Assembly (NCBI GenBank): GCA_022749755.1 | Contig: CM040446.1 | Coordinates: 9,200,367-9,264,366, forward strand | Reading direction: 5' to 3' | Origin: Azadirachta indica | Taxonomy: Eukaryota; Streptophyta; Magnoliopsida; Sapindales; Meliaceae | DNA length: 64,000 nucleotides | Shown: positions 12,415 to 23,571 of the stretch, piece after piece | How the letters are laid out: the number at the start of each line of letters is the position of its first letter | Numbering within the stretch: the stretch's first letter is position 1 | The notes under the pieces: generated by a model | Databases searched by the model: none | The model's input: only the letters and a program-made list of their open reading frames with translations | Told to the model about the DNA's origin: nothing | Position numbers and translations under genes: made by a program

Positions 12415-13261
12415 TGATGCAAATAAGGATGCACACAACAATAAAGATCCAATTCAGCTACTTAGTGGTCACGTTACAAGAGCAAAAATGAAGTGATTCG
12501 AGGATGTATTGAATGGGATAATTCGAGGTTTGTGGGATGATCTTGCAATAATTCAGGAGTGTAAGAAAGAGTCAAATATTAAGCTTAGACTTCAAGACAA
12601 TAATTAGAACTTGATAACATTGACACAAGTATAAAAAGGCAAAACTTAAAGATTAAAGCTTCTATGGGATTCGGATTCTCAAATCTGTACAAAACCATAT
12701 TCGAATGATGTTTCAAGGTTAAGCAAGTATGTTCAAGTCTTTTAATTGCAATTTGAAGAAGATCTTCATCATGATGCAAGTTTTAGATTTTAATTGCCAT
12801 TTGGGCTAAGATGCTGTTCAAGCCCATTATCTATCTTAAACTTATTTATAAACATATGTTATTTAGTTTGTTATGTGTTTAGGACGTTAATGTTAATTAT
12901 TAAACCCAAATTCAGTTTGTTTTAATTTAAGTTAGAATAAATTTAGTTTTGTGGCCAAACACTCCGATTAGGGTTACTTATTCTTTATACCCTTATATAT
13001 TCAGCGATATACTTCAATAAAAACAATATTACTCTTTGAATGAAATAAAAATTAAGAGTGTTTCTCTTGTTTTGATTCTTACTTGAATCAAGATTCTTGC
13101 AATCAAAGTTAATTACTTTGAGGATATTTTATTCCAAGGTTCTATTTCACAAGTTGAAATTGGGTTGCGAGCTTGAGTAAATCTGATTTAACTTTCCAAG
13201 GGGTTAGTTCAATGCATAAAGATATTAGGTTTCAAGTTTATTATACTTGCGGTTTGTATCA
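12415..13261 (+). repeat. 5' LTR of the gypsy element
   Basis: Starts TGATGCAAATAAGG and ends GTTTGTATCA, that is TG…CA. It is the same length (847 bp) as the copy at 20853-21699 and aligned with it throughout. A TTATATATTCAGCG stretch near 12993 could belong to the promoter. Confidence 0.93.
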
Positions 13262-13264
13262 ATT

Positions 13265-13276
13265 TGGTATCAGAGC
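13265..13276 (+). other. Primer-binding site, initiator-Met tRNA type
   Basis: TGGTATCAGAGC, the standard plant retrotransposon site complementary to the 3' end of initiator tRNA-Met, three bases after the 5' LTR. Confidence 0.92.
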
Positions 13277-13715
13277 TTCGGCTTTAAATCAGGTTATATT
13301 TTTTGTCAAATTTTTCTATTTCTTTTTTTTTAAGTTTTCGAGTTTGCTTATTAATACCATTTTTTTTGTTGTTTCATGTTAATTATATCCAACCAAAAAA
13401 AAAAAAGAGAGTGTTTCCTTTCAATTCACAACAAATCAAATTTGGGTTGCGTCAAAAGTCTAATTCGGTTGATTTAGTTTTTGTTTCTTTTTATTTCTTT
13501 CCATTCTTTTTATTTTATCAATCTTAGTGTCTAGAGGTAAAAAAAAAAATAAAAAGAGAATGCAAAGCATTCAGCGAAGGCAAAAAAAAAAAAAAAAAAG
13601 GAAGAAGAAAAAAGAAAAAAGAAAACTTGGCGATTAAGGTGTGTGGGGTGTACATATAGTACAATGTATTTTCTAGTTTGGAAGGAACAAAATTTAAAAA
13701 AAAAAAAAAGAAGGT
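13277..13715 (+). other. Leader of the gypsy element, poly-A/T rich
   Basis: Untranslated leader between the primer site and the left solo-LTR insertion. It has T-rich then A-rich runs (13308-13370, 13395-13410, 13583-13620, 13695-13710) and no open frame. Any dimerisation or packaging signal cannot be identified by eye. Confidence 0.6.
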
Positions 13716-15015
13716 TGCTACAACTTAAAGATTATAACTCCCAAGTATAAATTGTCTTAAGTAATAAAGTTCAAAAATCCGAGTGTCGGTCAATAGGGAA
13801 TACGTTATATAAGGCCTACAAATCTAATGTCCAAATATGATGAAAATAAAATAAATTTGTTACTTGTTGAATGTAAATTTAATATGATTAATTATTAGGG
13901 CATTAGGGATTTATTTTGTTGATAATTATAAAAATCATTCTTTACTCATCTTTTCTAATTCAATTAAGAATTACTTAATAGATAATCTTAATCAGAAAAT
14001 AAATATATTGAAATACATCACAATACCTCTTTTAAGAAAAGATAATAAAATAAAAGATTAATCATTCAATTTATTTGTGAAAAATGTAACATATCTTGTT
14101 CTTAGTTTGTAGAAAATGTGCAAGCATTCAGTGTACCTTTTGTTAACAATGAACAAGCCTCCTAACAAATCAAAATACTTTTAAGAAATATAATTCACTC
14201 AATGGAAAAGATTTTACATTGAGCACAACTTAGAATGATAAAAGAATAATGTTATAAAATTAACAAAACTGCACCCTTAACCCTAATTTCTAATTTAGAA
14301 AGACATTATTTAATTGAAGTTTAAATTATAAAAAGAAAGCAAAAATGGTAAAAAAATGATCTCCCTTCTCACTTCCACATCTTCTTTTATATAGGTAAAA
14401 CAAAAGACATTTCACATGTGTGAACATAATTTGTCAATTTCCAATTAATCATACTCTACCAAATTCCAACGTATTTTTGACCATAAAAACCATCGAATTT
14501 TGTAAAATAACCTTCTTTAAAGTTATAGGTGGATGACTCATCTTTCTAATGGTCTATATCTCACCCTTATTGCTATTTTAAAACGTGAGTTGTGTTGAAA
14601 ATAGATAGAAATGTTCAAGTCACATTTCTTCACCGCCCTTGTAGAATGATAGCTCTTTTTGGTAGTTGACCAGTTAAAATTTGAGAAAGTACAAAACATA
14701 AACAATTTAGATCTCTTTCTCAGCTTTTTAGATCACCCAATCATATAATTTTTCGTTACGTATTTAGGGGGATACGGCTCAAATATAGAAGCATGTTAGG
14801 CTGGTTCAAAGATGTGCTTGAGTTCTGTTGAAGCCCAATTTTGTCCCATTAATTGCTCGAACTGGTCCAATTCATTAAAACCGACTATTTAGTTCAATTC
14901 ATGTTTTACAATTCAATATAAAGGAATATACTTCATTATTGGGGAATAGAAAGACATTATTAAGTGTAAATCATAATATTTCTCTTGATAAACCTACACT
15001 TTTAAACATTCATCA
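13716..15015 (-). mobile_element. Solo-LTR-like element inserted in the gypsy leader (inverted copy)
   Basis: 1300 bp with TG…CA ends (TGCTACAACTT at 13716, CATTCATCA ending 15015), flanked by an exact AAGGT duplication at 13711-13715 and 15016-15020. It is the reverse complement of 19413-20815, minus an internal stretch of about 100 bp near 14866-14890. No coding sequence is present. A TATATAGG-type TATA box on the minus strand (about 14388) matches the one in the other copy, so transcription would run leftward. It may be a solo LTR or a short non-autonomous LTR element. Confidence 0.82.
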
Positions 15016-15612
15016 AAGGTGTTGAATCCAATGAAAAGCAAGGAGAATAAAGAAAAATCATATTGTTTCAAAAATTTTGACCAATCTAAGCCTATATTCT
15101 AAAACAAGTTAGGATTTGCTTTCTAATCTTTCCATAATTTTTGACTGACTTTCCTATTCCCACACTGATTCTTTTTTCTTTTCTTAATATTTCCTTTATC
15201 ATTTCTGAAATTTATTTTCAAGTCCTTGTGCTTTTCTAATTTGTTGCCTACCTAAATTGGTGTGGGTAGTTATTTTTACTTTTGAATTTTTGATTTCCAA
15301 GTTAGATTTTCTCCTAATTTCATTTTCTATCCCAAGTATTTAGGTCTTCTTTAATTTTAATTTCCCTTGGTTTATAGTATATTTCATTGTATTTAGTACG
15401 TTCGTATAAATTTTAATTTTTGCAAATAATCTTAATAAGAGAAATAGAGTGGGAAAAAGCTTAGTGTGAGCTCATCTAGAGAAAAGTCATAAATTAAGTG
15501 TGAAACATGAGCGAGCTTGAGTGATAACATTACTTGAATGAAAACACGTGAGAGAGCCAAGTGAGGAATTATTCTTTTGCTTTACTAATCTTGTCTTGTA
15601 GTAGAATACAAG
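15016..15612 (+). other. Remainder of the gypsy leader before gag
   Basis: Non-coding sequence between the left insertion and the ATG of gag at 15613. Without the 1300-bp insertion it joins directly to 13277-13715. Confidence 0.6.
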
Positions 15613-16806
15613 ATGAGTGGACAAGCAAGAAATCCACAATGTGAGATAGATCGATTCCAAGCCTTAACCGAGTTGTTGTAAGTCATGAATAGAAAATATG
15701 GAGAGTTGGTTGATAGAATGGAAAGGCTGGAGGTTTCAGCCATAAGGTGGCAGCCACCTAATGCTCCTAATCCAACCATGCAAGCTAGGTAAATTCTAAG
15801 AAGAGCACAAGTAGATGATGGCTTTAATGATAGCGAATCATTTGATGTCAATAGAAAGGAAAAAGAGTTGAGACTAAGGGCAAGAAACAATAACAATAGT
15901 AACAATAGTGGGGTTAAACTGAAAATTTCATCATTTTATGGAAGAATAGATCTCGAGGCATACTTGGATTAGGAAATGAAGATTGAATAAGTGTTTTATT
16001 GCGATGACTACACCAAATCCAAGAAGTTGAAGCTTGCCACAGTTGTTTTTGAAGCTTATGCTATTGCTTGGTGGGATGATACCATGCAAAAGCGAAGGAG
16101 AAATGGGGAAAAGCCTATTGAAGAATGAAGAGATCTGAAATCCATCATGCGAAAAAGATTTCTACCAAGCTACTATTGTAGAAAATTATACAATTAACTT
16201 CAAAATCTCATTTAAAGGTTCAAGAGTATTGAGGAATATGTCAAAGAGATGGAGATAGCTATGATAAGAGCAAATATAGAGGAAGATAATGAAGTTACAA
16301 TGGCAAGATTCCTTAATGGTTTGAACAAGGAGATTTCAAATGTGGTTGAATTGTAGCCATATGTAGAGTTAGAAGACTTGCTTCACCTTACTTTGAAGGT
16401 TAAGAAGCAACCAAAAAAGAGAGGTGGTACAAATCGGTTTTCCTTCTATACTTCTTCATTCAAATCAAATTAGAGGAAAGATAACAAGGCTTCATTATCC
16501 AAGCCTAAAATCAAATGTAAAACAGCTTCAAAAACATCCAACCCAAGCTTGATTCTACTACTAACACATGAAATATTAAATGTTTTAAGTGTCAAGGACA
16601 TTACAAGCGGGATTGCCCAAATCAAGGAACCATATTCACGCTTGATGGAGAGTACTATTCGGCTAGTGAAGAAGAGAATAGAGAAGAGACGATGCCACCT
16701 TTTAAAGATACAAGTGATGAAGAAGGGGATGAGTACTTTACCATGGCCGAAAGTGGTAAGGCTCTTGAAGCAAGAAGAGTTTTGAATATGCAAGTTATCA
16801 AAGAGT
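15613..16806 (+). pseudogene. Gypsy gag (capsid and zinc knuckle), degenerate
   Basis: The reading frame opens with MSGQARNP and carries stops at about 15676, 15790 and 15970 onward. A retrotransposon gag core is visible (KISSFYGRIDLEAYLD, then AYAIAWWDD, IEEYVKEMEIAMIRA, MARFLNGLNKEI). Near 16578-16615 there is a shortened zinc knuckle, CFKCQGHYKRDC. It lacks two residues of the usual C-x2-C-x4-H-x4-C spacing. An acidic segment follows before protease. Confidence 0.85.
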
Positions 16807-18000
16807 GATTCTCTTCCATACTAGATGTCTTGTAAATGATAGGGTTTGTGATGTGATAACTGATGGTGGTAGTGTAACTAATGTTGCTAGTACTACTCTT
16901 GTAGAAAAGTTGGGGTTAACTACTTTGAAACATCCACATCCTTACAAGTTGAAGTGGCCCAATAATTGTGAGGAAATTAGGTTGACAAAGTAAGTTCTTG
17001 TTGCCTCCAAAATAGGCAAGTATAGAGATAAGTTGTTATTTAATGCAGTGCCTATGCATGCTGGTCATCTTTTGTTGGGACACCCTTGGCAATTTGATAA
17101 AAGAAAGTTGCATAATGGTTTCACAAATCATTAAGAGAAGGATGGGAAGAAAAATATTCTTGTACCACTTTCACCTAAAGAAGTTTATGAGAGTGAATTT
17201 AGAAGAATGCAAAGTGAGAGAGAAAACAGGAGTGAGGAAAAAAGAGTGAGTGAAGATGTAACAAAAGGGAGTGAGTTTTCAAAAGAAATGAGTGGCAAAA
17301 ATAATGAAAAGAAAAAGAAAAAGAGTTTGAATAAAGAGGGTTAGAATTCGAATAAGGGAAAAATAGTAAAGGGAGAAGAAACAATTGAGTGTAAAAAGAA
17401 ACAAGTGAGCTTTTATGCAAAATGGAGTGATATTAAGGAGGCTTGATTTTAAACACTAATGACCTTAATGCTTCTTTGCCTAGTGTTTTTGTTTCTCTTT
17501 TATAGGCTTATGGAGATGTTTTTCCTAAGGAGATGCCTAATAGATTGCTACCTATTAGGGGTATCGAGCATTAAATTGATTTCATTCCTGAAGCTTCAAC
17601 TCCAAAAAAGCCAGCCTATAGGAGTAATCCCGAGGAGACAAAGGAGCTCTAAAGGCAAGTTGAGGATTTGACCAAGGGGTATGTTAGGGAAAGTATGAGT
17701 CCATGTGCTGTTCCTGTTTTGTTGGTACCTAAGAAAGATGGTTCTTAGCGTATATGTGTTGATTATCGTGCAATTAATAATATTATGACAAAGTATCGCC
17801 ATCTTATTCTTAGGTTAGATGATATGCTTGATGAATTGCATGGTTCTACTATCTTTAGCAAAATTGATTTAAAAAGTCGATATCATCAAATTCGTATAAG
17901 AGAGGGCGATGAGTGGAAAACTGCATTTAAAACAAAGTATGGTTTGTATGAATGGGTAGTTATGTCTTTTGGCTTAACTAATGCACCTAGTACTTTCATA
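16807..18000 (+). pseudogene. Gypsy protease and first half of reverse transcriptase, degenerate
   Basis: The protease segment has CLVNDRVCDVITDGGSVTN (active-site region normally DGGS/DSGS), followed by the flap-like VPMHAGHLLLGHPW. A Lys/Glu-rich linker spans 17100-17440. Reverse transcriptase begins at about 17575, with [22 protein letters not shown], the catalytic-Asp motif [17 protein letters not shown] and [13 protein letters not shown]. Stops interrupt it at several places, for example 17653 and 17747. Confidence 0.85.
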
Positions 18001-18633
18001 AGGCTATGAATCATATTTTAAAAGATTTAATTGGAAAATTTGTTATTATATACTTTGATGATATCCTTGTGTATTCAAAAAATTCAAATGAACATATAGA
18101 ACATTTAAGGGTTGTACTTGATTTTTGAGAAAAGAAAAGTTATATGCTAACCTTAAAAAGTGTTCTTTTTATTTAGATTGAATTGTGGTTTTAGGTTTTG
18201 TGATAAGTGCTAAAGGTGTGGAAGTTAATGAAGAGAAGGTAAGTGCTATAAAAAATTGGCCTACTTTTAAATCAGTAAGTGAGGTAAGAAGTTTTCATGG
18301 ATTGGCTAGTTTTTATAGACGGTTTGTAAAAGATTTTAACACCATTGCGACACCTCTCATAGAGGTAATTAAAAATAATTTTATTTTTAAGTGGGATAAA
18401 CAACAAGAGCATGCATTTACTTTATTGAAAGATAAGCTTTGTAAGGTACACATTCTTGCTTTACCTAACTTTGCTAATAATTTTGAAATTGAGTGTGATG
18501 CATCAGGATTGCGCGTTGGGACTGTTCTTATGTAGGAGAATAGGCCGATCGCCTACTTCAGTAAAAAGCTCTATAGTACCTTATTGAATTATCCAACTTA
18601 TGACAAAGAGCTCTATGCTTTGGTTAAAGATTC
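18001..18633 (+). pseudogene. Gypsy reverse transcriptase second half and truncated RNase H
   Basis: A one-base frame change near 18000 leads into NHILKDLIGKFVIIYFDDIL. The RT active-site YFDD box is intact at 18051-18077. The thumb region (ISAKGVEVNEEKVSAIKNWP, SFHGLASFYRRFV) and an RNase H start ([17 protein letters not shown]) follow. RNase H is cut short after [15 protein letters not shown] at about 18628, where integrase sequence follows at once. Confidence 0.85.
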
Positions 18634-19412
18634 TATTTTTATAATGGTTGATAGGTTTTTCAAGATGTTATATTTTATACCTTGTAATAAAACCGATGAT
18701 GCTACTAACATTGCAAATATGTTCTTTAGAGAAGTAGTTCGTTTGCATGGTATTCCAAAAACTATTGTTAGTAACAGGGATGTAAAGTTTTTAAGTTATT
18801 TTTAGAAAGTTTTATGGAGTAAATTGGGTACGAAATTGTTATTTTCTACTACTTGTCACCCATAAACTGATAGTCAAATAGAAGTTGTGAATAGAACTTT
18901 AGGAACTTTGTTTCGTGCTATTGTCCAAAAGAATTTGAAGAATTGGGAAGACTACATTCCATTTATTGAATTTGCATAAAATAGAGTTATGCATTCTACA
19001 ATTGGTTTTTCACCTTTTGAAATTGCTTATGGCTTTAACCTACTAACTCCTTTGGATTTAGTTCCTTTACCTTGTGATGAGAAACTAGCTTAGATGGGAA
19101 AAAGAAGGTAGATTTGGTGAAAAAACAACATACAGATATGTGGAAAAAGAAGAATCAACAAATTGCAAGTCAGGTAAACAAGGGAAGAAGGCGTATTATA
19201 TTTGAGCTTGATGATTGGGTTTGGGTACATATGCGACAGGAAATGTTTCCAACTTGAAGGAAGTTAAAGTTTCATCCAAAAGGAGATGGTCCTTTTCAAG
19301 TTGTTAAGAAGATCAATGATAACGCCTACAAATTAAATCTTCCCAGTGAGTATAATGTGAATGTAATTTTTTATGTGGCTCATCTTTCTCCTTTGATGTA
19401 GATGGTGAAGAT
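18634..19412 (+). pseudogene. Gypsy integrase core, 5'-deleted and degenerate
   Basis: Starts in the middle of the catalytic core ([20 protein letters not shown], then [20 protein letters not shown], then FEIAYGFNLLTPLDL). The zinc-binding HHCC domain and the first part of the core are missing, because 18620-18635 fuses RNase H directly to integrase. The C-terminal part (NAYKLNLPSEYNV…AHLSPL) ends at the right solo-LTR insertion. The last residues (LWTNHLKEGGN style) reappear after it, overlapping the purine tract. Confidence 0.82.
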
Positions 19413-20815
19413 TGATGAATGTTTAAAAGTGTAGGTTTATTAAGAGAAATATTATGATTTACACTTAATAATGTTCTTCTATTCCCCAATAATGAAGTAT
19501 ATTTCTTTATATTGAATTGTAAAACATGAATTGGACTAAATAGTCAGTTTTGTACAGGTTTCATATAATAAGCGTATCTTTCAATCCAAAACATCAATTG
19601 ATATAATTCTTGGGTTGGAAAAATATAAACTCATCATTTCAGAACTTTGTAAGCCAAAGGTTGGACCAGTTCGAGCAATTAATGGGACAAAATTGGGCTT
19701 CAACAGAACTCAAGTGCATTTTTGAACCAGCCCAACATGCTTATGTATTTGGGCTGTATCCCCCTAAATACGTAATAAAAAATTATATGGTTGGGTGATA
19801 TAGAAAGCTGAGAAAGGGATCTAAATCATTTATATTTTTCACTTTCTCAAATTTCAACTGGTCGGTTACCAGAAAGAGTTATAATTCTAGAAGGGCGAAG
19901 GAGAAATGCGACTTGAACATCTCTGCCTATTTTTAACACAACTCACCTTCTAAAATAGAAATAAGGGTGAGATATAGACCATTAGAAAGATGAGTCATCC
20001 ACCTACAACTTTGAAGAAGGCTGTTTTACGAAATTCGGTGGTTTTTATAGTCAAAAATATGTTGGAAATTGGTAGAGCGTGATTAATTGGAAATTGACAA
20101 ATTATGTTCACATATGCGAAATGTCTTTTGTTTTACCTATATAAAGGAAGATGTGGAAGTGAGGAGGGAGATCATTTTTTACCATTTTTGTTTTCTTTTT
20201 GTAATTTGAACTTCAATTAAATAATGTCTTTCTAAATTAGAAATTAGGGTTAAAGGTGTAGTTTTGTTGATTTTATAGCATTGTTCTTTTATCATTCTAA
20301 GTTGTGCTCATTGCAAAATCTTTTTAATTGAGTGAATTATATTTCGTAAAAGTATTTTGGTTTATTAGAAGGCTTGATTCATTGTTAACAAAAGGTACAC
20401 TGAATGCTTGCATATTTTCTACAAACCAAGAATAAGGTATGTTATATTTTTCACAAATGAATTGAATAATTAATCTTTTATTTCATTACCTTTTCTTAAA
20501 AGAGGTATTGTGATGTATTTCAATATATTTATCTTCCAATTAAGATTATCTATTAAGTAATTCTTAATTGAGTTAAAAAAAATGAGTAAAAAATGATTTC
20601 TATAATTATCAACAAAATAAATCCCTAATGCCCTAATAATTAATAATATTAAATTTACATTCAACAAGTAACAAATTCATTTTATTTTCATTATATTTGG
20701 ACATTGGATTTGTGGACCTTATATAATGGATTCCCTGTGAATCGACAATCGGACTTCCGAACTTTATTACTTGAGATAACCTATACTTGAGAGTTACAAC
20801 CTTTAAGTTGTAGCA
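19413..20815 (+). mobile_element. Solo-LTR-like element inserted at the end of gypsy pol
   Basis: 1403 bp with TG…CA ends (TGATGAATG at 19413, TTGTAGCA ending 20815). The flanks AAGAT (19408-19412) and AAAAT (20816-20820) fit a 5-bp duplication with one later change. It is the inverted counterpart of 13716-15015. A CTATATAAAGG TATA box at about 20138 points to rightward transcription. No coding frame. It splits the last codons of the gypsy polyprotein from the purine tract. Confidence 0.8.
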
Positions 20816-20837
20816 AAAATTTATGGACGAATCATCT

Positions 20838-20852
20838 TAAAGAGGGAGGGAA
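20838..20852 (+). other. Polypurine tract of the gypsy element
   Basis: AAAGAGGGAGGGAA immediately before the 3' LTR, the plus-strand primer. It overlaps the degenerate C-terminal codons of the polyprotein (…KEGGN). Confidence 0.9.
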
Positions 20853-21699
20853 TCATGCAAATAAGAATGCACACAAAAGTAAAGATCCAATTCAGCTACT
20901 TAGTGGTCCCGTTACAAGAGCAAAAATGAAGAAATTCAAGCATGCACTGAATGGGATAATTCAAGGTTTGTGGGATGATCTTGCAACAATTCAGGAGTGT
21001 AAGGAAGAGTCACATATCAAGCTTGGACTTCAAGACAATAATCAAAGCTTGGTAGTATTAACACAAGTATAAGAATGCAAAACTTAAAGATTAAAGTTTC
21101 TGTGGGATTTGAATTCTCAAATTTGTACAAAGCCATATTCGAATGATGTTTAAAGGCTAAGCAAGGATGTTTAAGTCTTTTAATTGCAATTCGAATCAGA
21201 TCTTCATCATGATGCAAGTTTCGGATTTCATTTGCCATTTGGGCTAAGTTGTTGCTCAAGCCCATAATTTATCTTAGATTTATTTATAAACATATGTTAT
21301 TTAGTTTGTTATGTGTTTGGGCTTTTAATATTAATTATTAAGCTTATATTCAATTTGTTTTAATTTGAGTTAGAATAAATTTAGTTTTGTGGCTAAACAC
21401 TCCGATTAGGGTTGTTTATTCCTTGTACTTTTACATATTCAACCATGTGCTCCAATGGAAACATTATTACTCTTTGAATGAAATAAAAATTGAGAGTGTT
21501 TCTCTTGTTTTAATTCTTACTTGAATCAAGATTCTTACAATAAAAGCTAATTACTTTAAGATTATTTTATTCCAAGGTTTTATTTCACAAGTTGAAATTG
21601 GGCTGTTAACTTAAGTAAATTTGATTTAACTTTCTAAGGAGTTGCTTCCATGTGTAAAAATATTGGGTCTCAAGTTTAATATACTTGGGGTTTGTATCA
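20853..21699 (+). repeat. 3' LTR of the gypsy element
   Basis: 847 bp, ending GTTTGTATCA. The first bases are TCATGCAAATAAG instead of TGATGCAAATAAGG, so the terminal TG has mutated to TC. Same length as the 5' LTR and clearly diverged from it. GAACT follows directly. Confidence 0.92.
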
Positions 21700-22290
21700 G
21701 AACTTATATTAAAGTGCGTATGCCAAAACAAGGTAAGCTAAGACATCGAACAAGGACGGGTGAGGTTGCCACAAATGTTTTAGGGGTATGCTTAAGAGAT
21801 ACAAAATTCATTTTCATAATGCCTTGCTATGAAGGTTCTGCCTCTGACTCAAGGATACTTCGTGATGCTTAAGTAAGCCAACTAGGTTAAAAGTTCCTAC
21901 AGGTAAAATATAATTTACCCATATTTAAATTAAACTATTCTTGCAAGGTATATGTTACACTAACAGAGATTCAAAATAATTAGATTATTACTACCTTGTC
22001 GATATTGGATGTACAAATTATGAAGGATTTATTACACCATATAAGGGAACAATATACCACTTATCAGAATTGAGAGCTGGAAGTACACCTTGAAATAAAA
22101 AAGAGTTCTTAATAAGAGACATTCGTTTGTAGAAATGTCATTGAACGATGTTTTATTTGATTCAAATGCAATGGGCTACACTTCAGAGTCTGTCTTTTTA
22201 CCTAATAAAAACCCAATGTCGCCTTATCATTTCATGTTGTTTATTACACAATCTTATAAGGAAAGAAATATCAATGGACCCATTAGAAGA
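21700..22290 (+). pseudogene. Harbinger transposase, 3' part
   Basis: Begins with the second GAACT copy and continues the frame of 12388-12414 as YIKVRMPKQGK, giving a seamless LDGT-YIKV junction once the gypsy element and one GAACT are removed. RTGEVATNVLGVC and EGSASDSRIL (second catalytic Asp region) follow to 21869. After a frameshift come YYLVDIGCTNYEGFITPY and RNVIER (22131-22148, with the likely catalytic Glu). The end, near CCLLHNLIRKE, is at about 22240-22290. Several stops are present. Confidence 0.87.
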
Positions 22291-22718
22291 TTAATTAATT
22301 AAAGAACCTAAGGATGGGGTAGAAGACAATGATAACATAAATACTATTGAAGCTTCAGACCAACAGACATAATGGAGGAATGATTTAGCTATTGGAATGT
22401 ATAATGAGTGGCTTGAAAACCGTGGAAAATATAGTCATTTACAATTTATTTGTACTTTTCTTTGATTTGTTCACAAATTAGAAATTTTTGTATAAATTTT
22501 GAATTTATTTTATAATTAAATTACATGTCATAAGCTTGTTTCAGTACTTTCAAAACTATTTTTTTATTTGAATTATAGAATTAAATTATAATATATTCAT
22601 TGTGACTCGTTGTAGTTTTCAAAAAATAGATTATTAGTTGTGTTTATTTTTAATTTTTTAATTTAATGTAATAATTTAAATAATGTTTTAACAATCTAAT
22701 AAAATATGTTTTCCAAGA
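22291..22718. other. Spacer between the two Harbinger genes
   Basis: The first part (to about 22440) still has an acidic coding look (DNDNINTIEASDQQT, then AIGMYNEWLENRGKYS) and may be the transposase tail. The rest is AT-rich and non-coding. Confidence 0.5.
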
Positions 22719-23571
22719 ATGGATGAAGAAGATACAAGTTAGCCCACACAAACAGAGAAGGCAAAAGGAAGTGGGTGAGTATAGACTACAGATGAAAAAG
22801 AAGCATTGTTGACTATATTGGATAAGATAGTTGCTAGAGATGGTTGCACTAATAATGGTACCTTTAAACCAAGTACATTTTCTCAAATTGAAAAGGAATT
22901 AATCGAAATGTTACTAGATTGTAGTTTAATGGCTTTTTCACACATTGAATCCAAGATGAGAAAATAGAAGAAACAATATGATGTGACATTTAATATGTTG
23001 AATACTAGTGGTTTTTATGGAATAATGTAAAAAAATATGTGAAGTTGATAGTGATGAAGTGTGAAAATCATACATACAAATTAGTGTTTATAGCTTTCTT
23101 CTGGTGAAATATCAGTAGATATATTTTAAATAGTAAATATATGTTTTAACTTCTTGATATATTGTAGTTTCACATGAGGCAAAAAATTGGAGAAACAAGC
23201 TATGGCCACTTTATGAGAGATTAGTTAATATGTATGGAAAAGATCGTGCAACTAGATGGGGGGCAGAAACTCCAATTGATGTGGTTAATGAAGTTGATTG
23301 AGAAGAAATTAATCTTGATAATGATAAAGAAGAAGATGATGGTTATTCTCTAGTATCAGTTACACAACCTTTAGGTTCTCAACATACTTCTCGAGTCTAT
23401 TCAAAGATATTGAGTAGAAAAAGATTAAGATCTCAAGATAGTATTAGTGTCAGTATTGAGAAGGTTCCCATGATTTTTCAACAAGCATTTAATCAGTTCG
23501 TACAAAGTATGAATATGATAGCTAAGCATATGTTGGATGATAATGAACTTGAGGACTATGGGACTTAGTGA
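22719..23571 (+). pseudogene. Myb/SANT-like Harbinger accessory protein, degenerate
   Basis: ATG at 22719 followed by MDEEDTS, then stops. The Myb/SANT-like domain is clear: TDEKEALLTILDKIVARDG, FSQIEKELIEM and SHIESKMRK, followed by QYDVTFNMLNTSGF. An intron-like gap (about 23037-23170) precedes NWRNKLWPLYERLVNMYGKD, RATRWGAETPIDVVNEVD and an acidic C-terminal region that ends in a helical segment (FNQFVQSMNMIAKHML). PIF/Harbinger elements encode such a protein to help transposase bind DNA and enter the nucleus. Stops at 22740, 22776 and elsewhere show it is inactive. Confidence 0.83.

Larger units (their letters stand above)
12415..21699 (+). mobile_element. Ty3/gypsy LTR retrotransposon, structurally complete ends, coding region dead
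   Basis: A 9285-bp element bounded by two 847-bp LTRs and a GAACT duplication. An initiator-Met tRNA primer site lies after the 5' LTR and a purine tract (AAAGAGGGAGGGAA) before the 3' LTR. Internal order is leader, gag, protease, RT, RNase H, integrase, which is the Ty3/gypsy order. The LTR pair differs at very roughly one site in ten, so the insertion is old. Gag-pol has many stops, a frameshift in RT and an internal deletion between RNase H and integrase. Two 1.3-1.4-kb foreign elements (13716-15015 and 19413-20815) enlarge it. Confidence 0.93.

Noticed and set aside
17199..17420. Minus-strand ORF rich in Ser, Phe, Leu and His
   Set aside because: Antisense to the Lys/Glu-rich linker of the gypsy polyprotein.
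13716..20815. A single DNA transposon with 1.3-1.4 kb terminal inverted repeats around gag-pol
   Set aside because: Each arm has its own 5-bp flanking duplication and TG…CA ends, and gag-pol and purine-tract sequence continue on the outer side of the right arm. Two separate insertions explain the data better.
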